Assembly (NCBI GenBank): GCA_002255575.1
Contig: NCAT01000013.1
Location: 1-64,000 of the forward strand
DNA: 64,000 bases
Source: Acidocella sp. 20-57-95
Lineage (GTDB): Bacteria; Pseudomonadota; Alphaproteobacteria; Acetobacterales; Acetobacteraceae
Reading direction: 5' to 3'
Shown here: positions 63,311 to 64,000 of the stretch, piece after piece
Layout of the letters: every line of letters begins with the position of its first letter
Position numbering within the stretch: the first letter of the stretch is position 1
Made by a program: the position numbers and the translations under genes
The notes under the pieces: model-generated
The model's input: only the letters and a program-made list of their open reading frames with translations
Databases searched by the model: none
What the model was told of the DNA's origin: nothing

Positions 63311-63802
63311 CTAGCGTTGGAACGAGACCAGGACTTGGTAATTAAGGTTCGAGGGGTCGTTCGGGAATTGCAGCTCGATTGATTTGCTGACTGCGCTGGC
63401 GGTGCTGGCATTGCCGTCAAACTTCAGGGTGATGCTGTATGGCTGCTTGGAGATAATTTTATCGCCCTGGGTAATGGCGACAAAATAGGGCAGAGATACC
63501 GGCCTGCCATGGTCAGCCGGGCCGTTGCTGGCTGAGAAGCCGACTTTGAAGTTGAGGCGTAGCGGCGCATGGTCGCCCTTTACGTCGCAATCGCCAGCCA
63601 CGCCGGTGATGCTGGCGGTGGTGATCTGGGCGGCCACGTCATTACGGCCGGGTAAGTATTGGGTAAGGCTGTTGCCCTGCTCAAGCACTGCCACGCTGGG
63701 GCAGTAGACCGGCTTGGTTTTGGTTGCCGGGTTAGAGGCGCCACCGCAGGCGGCGAGGGCGAGGAGCGGGGCGGCGGCGAGCAAGGGGGCGAAATGTTTC
63801 AT
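63311..63802 (-). CDS. putative lipoprotein of unknown function
   Basis: This encodes 163 residues from the ATG at 63802 with GGGAGG upstream. The lipobox is ALAACGGAS (Cys19), placing it in the envelope. The mature domain is beta-rich (LRLNFKVGFSAS; VSLPYFVAITQGDKIISKQP; SITLKFDG) and ends YQVLVSFQR. No family recognised with certainty. It is convergent with the glycosyltransferase cluster and divergent from thrB. Confidence 0.75.
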   Translation of the reverse strand: MKHFAPLLAAAPLLALAACGGASNPATKTKPVYCPSVAVLEQGNSLTQYLPGRNDVAAQITTASITGVAGDCDVKGDHAPLRLNFKVGFSASNGPADHGRPVSLPYFVAITQGDKIISKQPYSITLKFDGNASTASAVSKSIELQFPNDPSNLNYQVLVSFQR

Positions 63803-63846
63803 GGTGCCTCCCTTGCCAGAATTTTTGCCAAAGGTCATCTACCCCC

Positions 63847-64000
63847 ATGGCAGTTTATACCGAAGTGACCGATGAGGCCTTGGCCGCGTTTCTGAACCTG
63901 TATGATATCGGGGGAATGGTGGCGTTCCGCGGCATTGCCGAGGGGGTGGAGAACAGCAATTATGCGCTGAAAACCACCACCGGGGATTATATTCTCACGC
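63847..64000 (+). CDS. thrB: homoserine kinase, 5' part (runs off the window)
   Basis: The 51 visible residues, MAVYTEVTDEALAAFLNLYD through GIAEGVENSNYALKTTTGDY, match the N-terminus of the alphaproteobacterial homoserine kinase of the choline/aminoglycoside-kinase fold (not the GHMP type). It phosphorylates homoserine in threonine synthesis. The remaining 85 percent of the gene is beyond position 64000. Confidence 0.9.
   Translation, partial: MAVYTEVTDEALAAFLNLYDIGGMVAFRGIAEGVENSNYALKTTTGDYILT

Overview
The window is chromosomal DNA of a high-GC alphaproteobacterium. Gene content and order point to an acetic-acid-bacteria relative (Acetobacteraceae, perhaps Acidocella- or Acidiphilium-like). 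The support is: aroQ-accB-accC, leuS-lptE-holA, mreC-mreD-mrdA-rodA, chvI-chvG beside pckA, Acetobacteraceae-style glycosyltransferases with N-terminal WYL-type repeats, and alphaproteobacterial REP-like hairpins. The genus is an inference, since no rRNA or other marker is present. Almost everything is housekeeping. The only clearly foreign-looking stretch is the low-GC segment beside tRNA-Ser at positions 99-1080.

Layout. 1-1.1 kb: tRNA-Ser(CGA), then a low-GC segment with one unrecognised, possibly nuclease-like gene. 1.1-9.1 kb: small membrane protein, EamA exporter, TPR protein, transglutaminase-like protein, an atypical gamma-glutamyltransferase-like lipoprotein, an aminotransferase, and etfB-etfA-hbd for acyl-CoA oxidation and electron transfer. 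9.1-9.6 kb: tandem array of paired REP hairpins. 9.6-18.8 kb: FKBP, Baeyer-Villiger-type monooxygenase divergent from a WrbA-like flavoprotein with a perfect operator-like palindrome, DsbD, HrpB, a TVP38 protein, a GT2 and a 2OG oxygenase. 18.8-24.6 kb: two copies of a roughly 190-bp five-hairpin element flanking zapE, a secreted repeat protein, ogt, qor and a PAP2 phosphatase, followed by an LplT-like transporter. 24.7-30.8 kb: elongasome operon mreC-mreD-mrdA-rodA (no mreB), murI and a Phd/PIN toxin-antitoxin pair. 30.8-34.9 kb: leuS-lptE-holA. 35-38.5 kb: a nickel locus with nikR, a textbook NikR operator, a NiCoT permease and an outer-membrane beta-barrel. 38.6-42.9 kb: accC-accB-aroQ and thiS-thiG. 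42.9-48.1 kb: TauE/SafE transporter, PfkB kinase, bactofilin, 2OG dioxygenase and an FGGY kinase. 48.2-53.3 kb: chvG-chvI divergent from a HugZ-like gene and pckA. 53.4-57.3 kb: zinc-ribbon protein, ftsE-ftsX, ydcF-like gene, plsC. 57.4-63.3 kb: tRNA-Met with a duplicated 3' end, then three large glycosyltransferase genes. The window ends in a lipoprotein gene and the 5' part of thrB.

The most unusual content lies between the genes. (1) Two copies of a nested five-hairpin element share imperfect terminal inverted repeats; a 34-bp hairpin at 53303 looks like their two ends joined. Stems covary and two internal arms are exchanged between copies. (2) A family of head-to-head 8-bp REP hairpins always ends in GACG, with stems that change while pairing is kept. 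(3) A second REP type sits inside the mrdA-rodA gap and also encodes the N-terminus of the TVP38 protein. No transposase that could move any of these is present here. The most interpretable protein-level system is the NikR-controlled nickel permease plus outer-membrane barrel.
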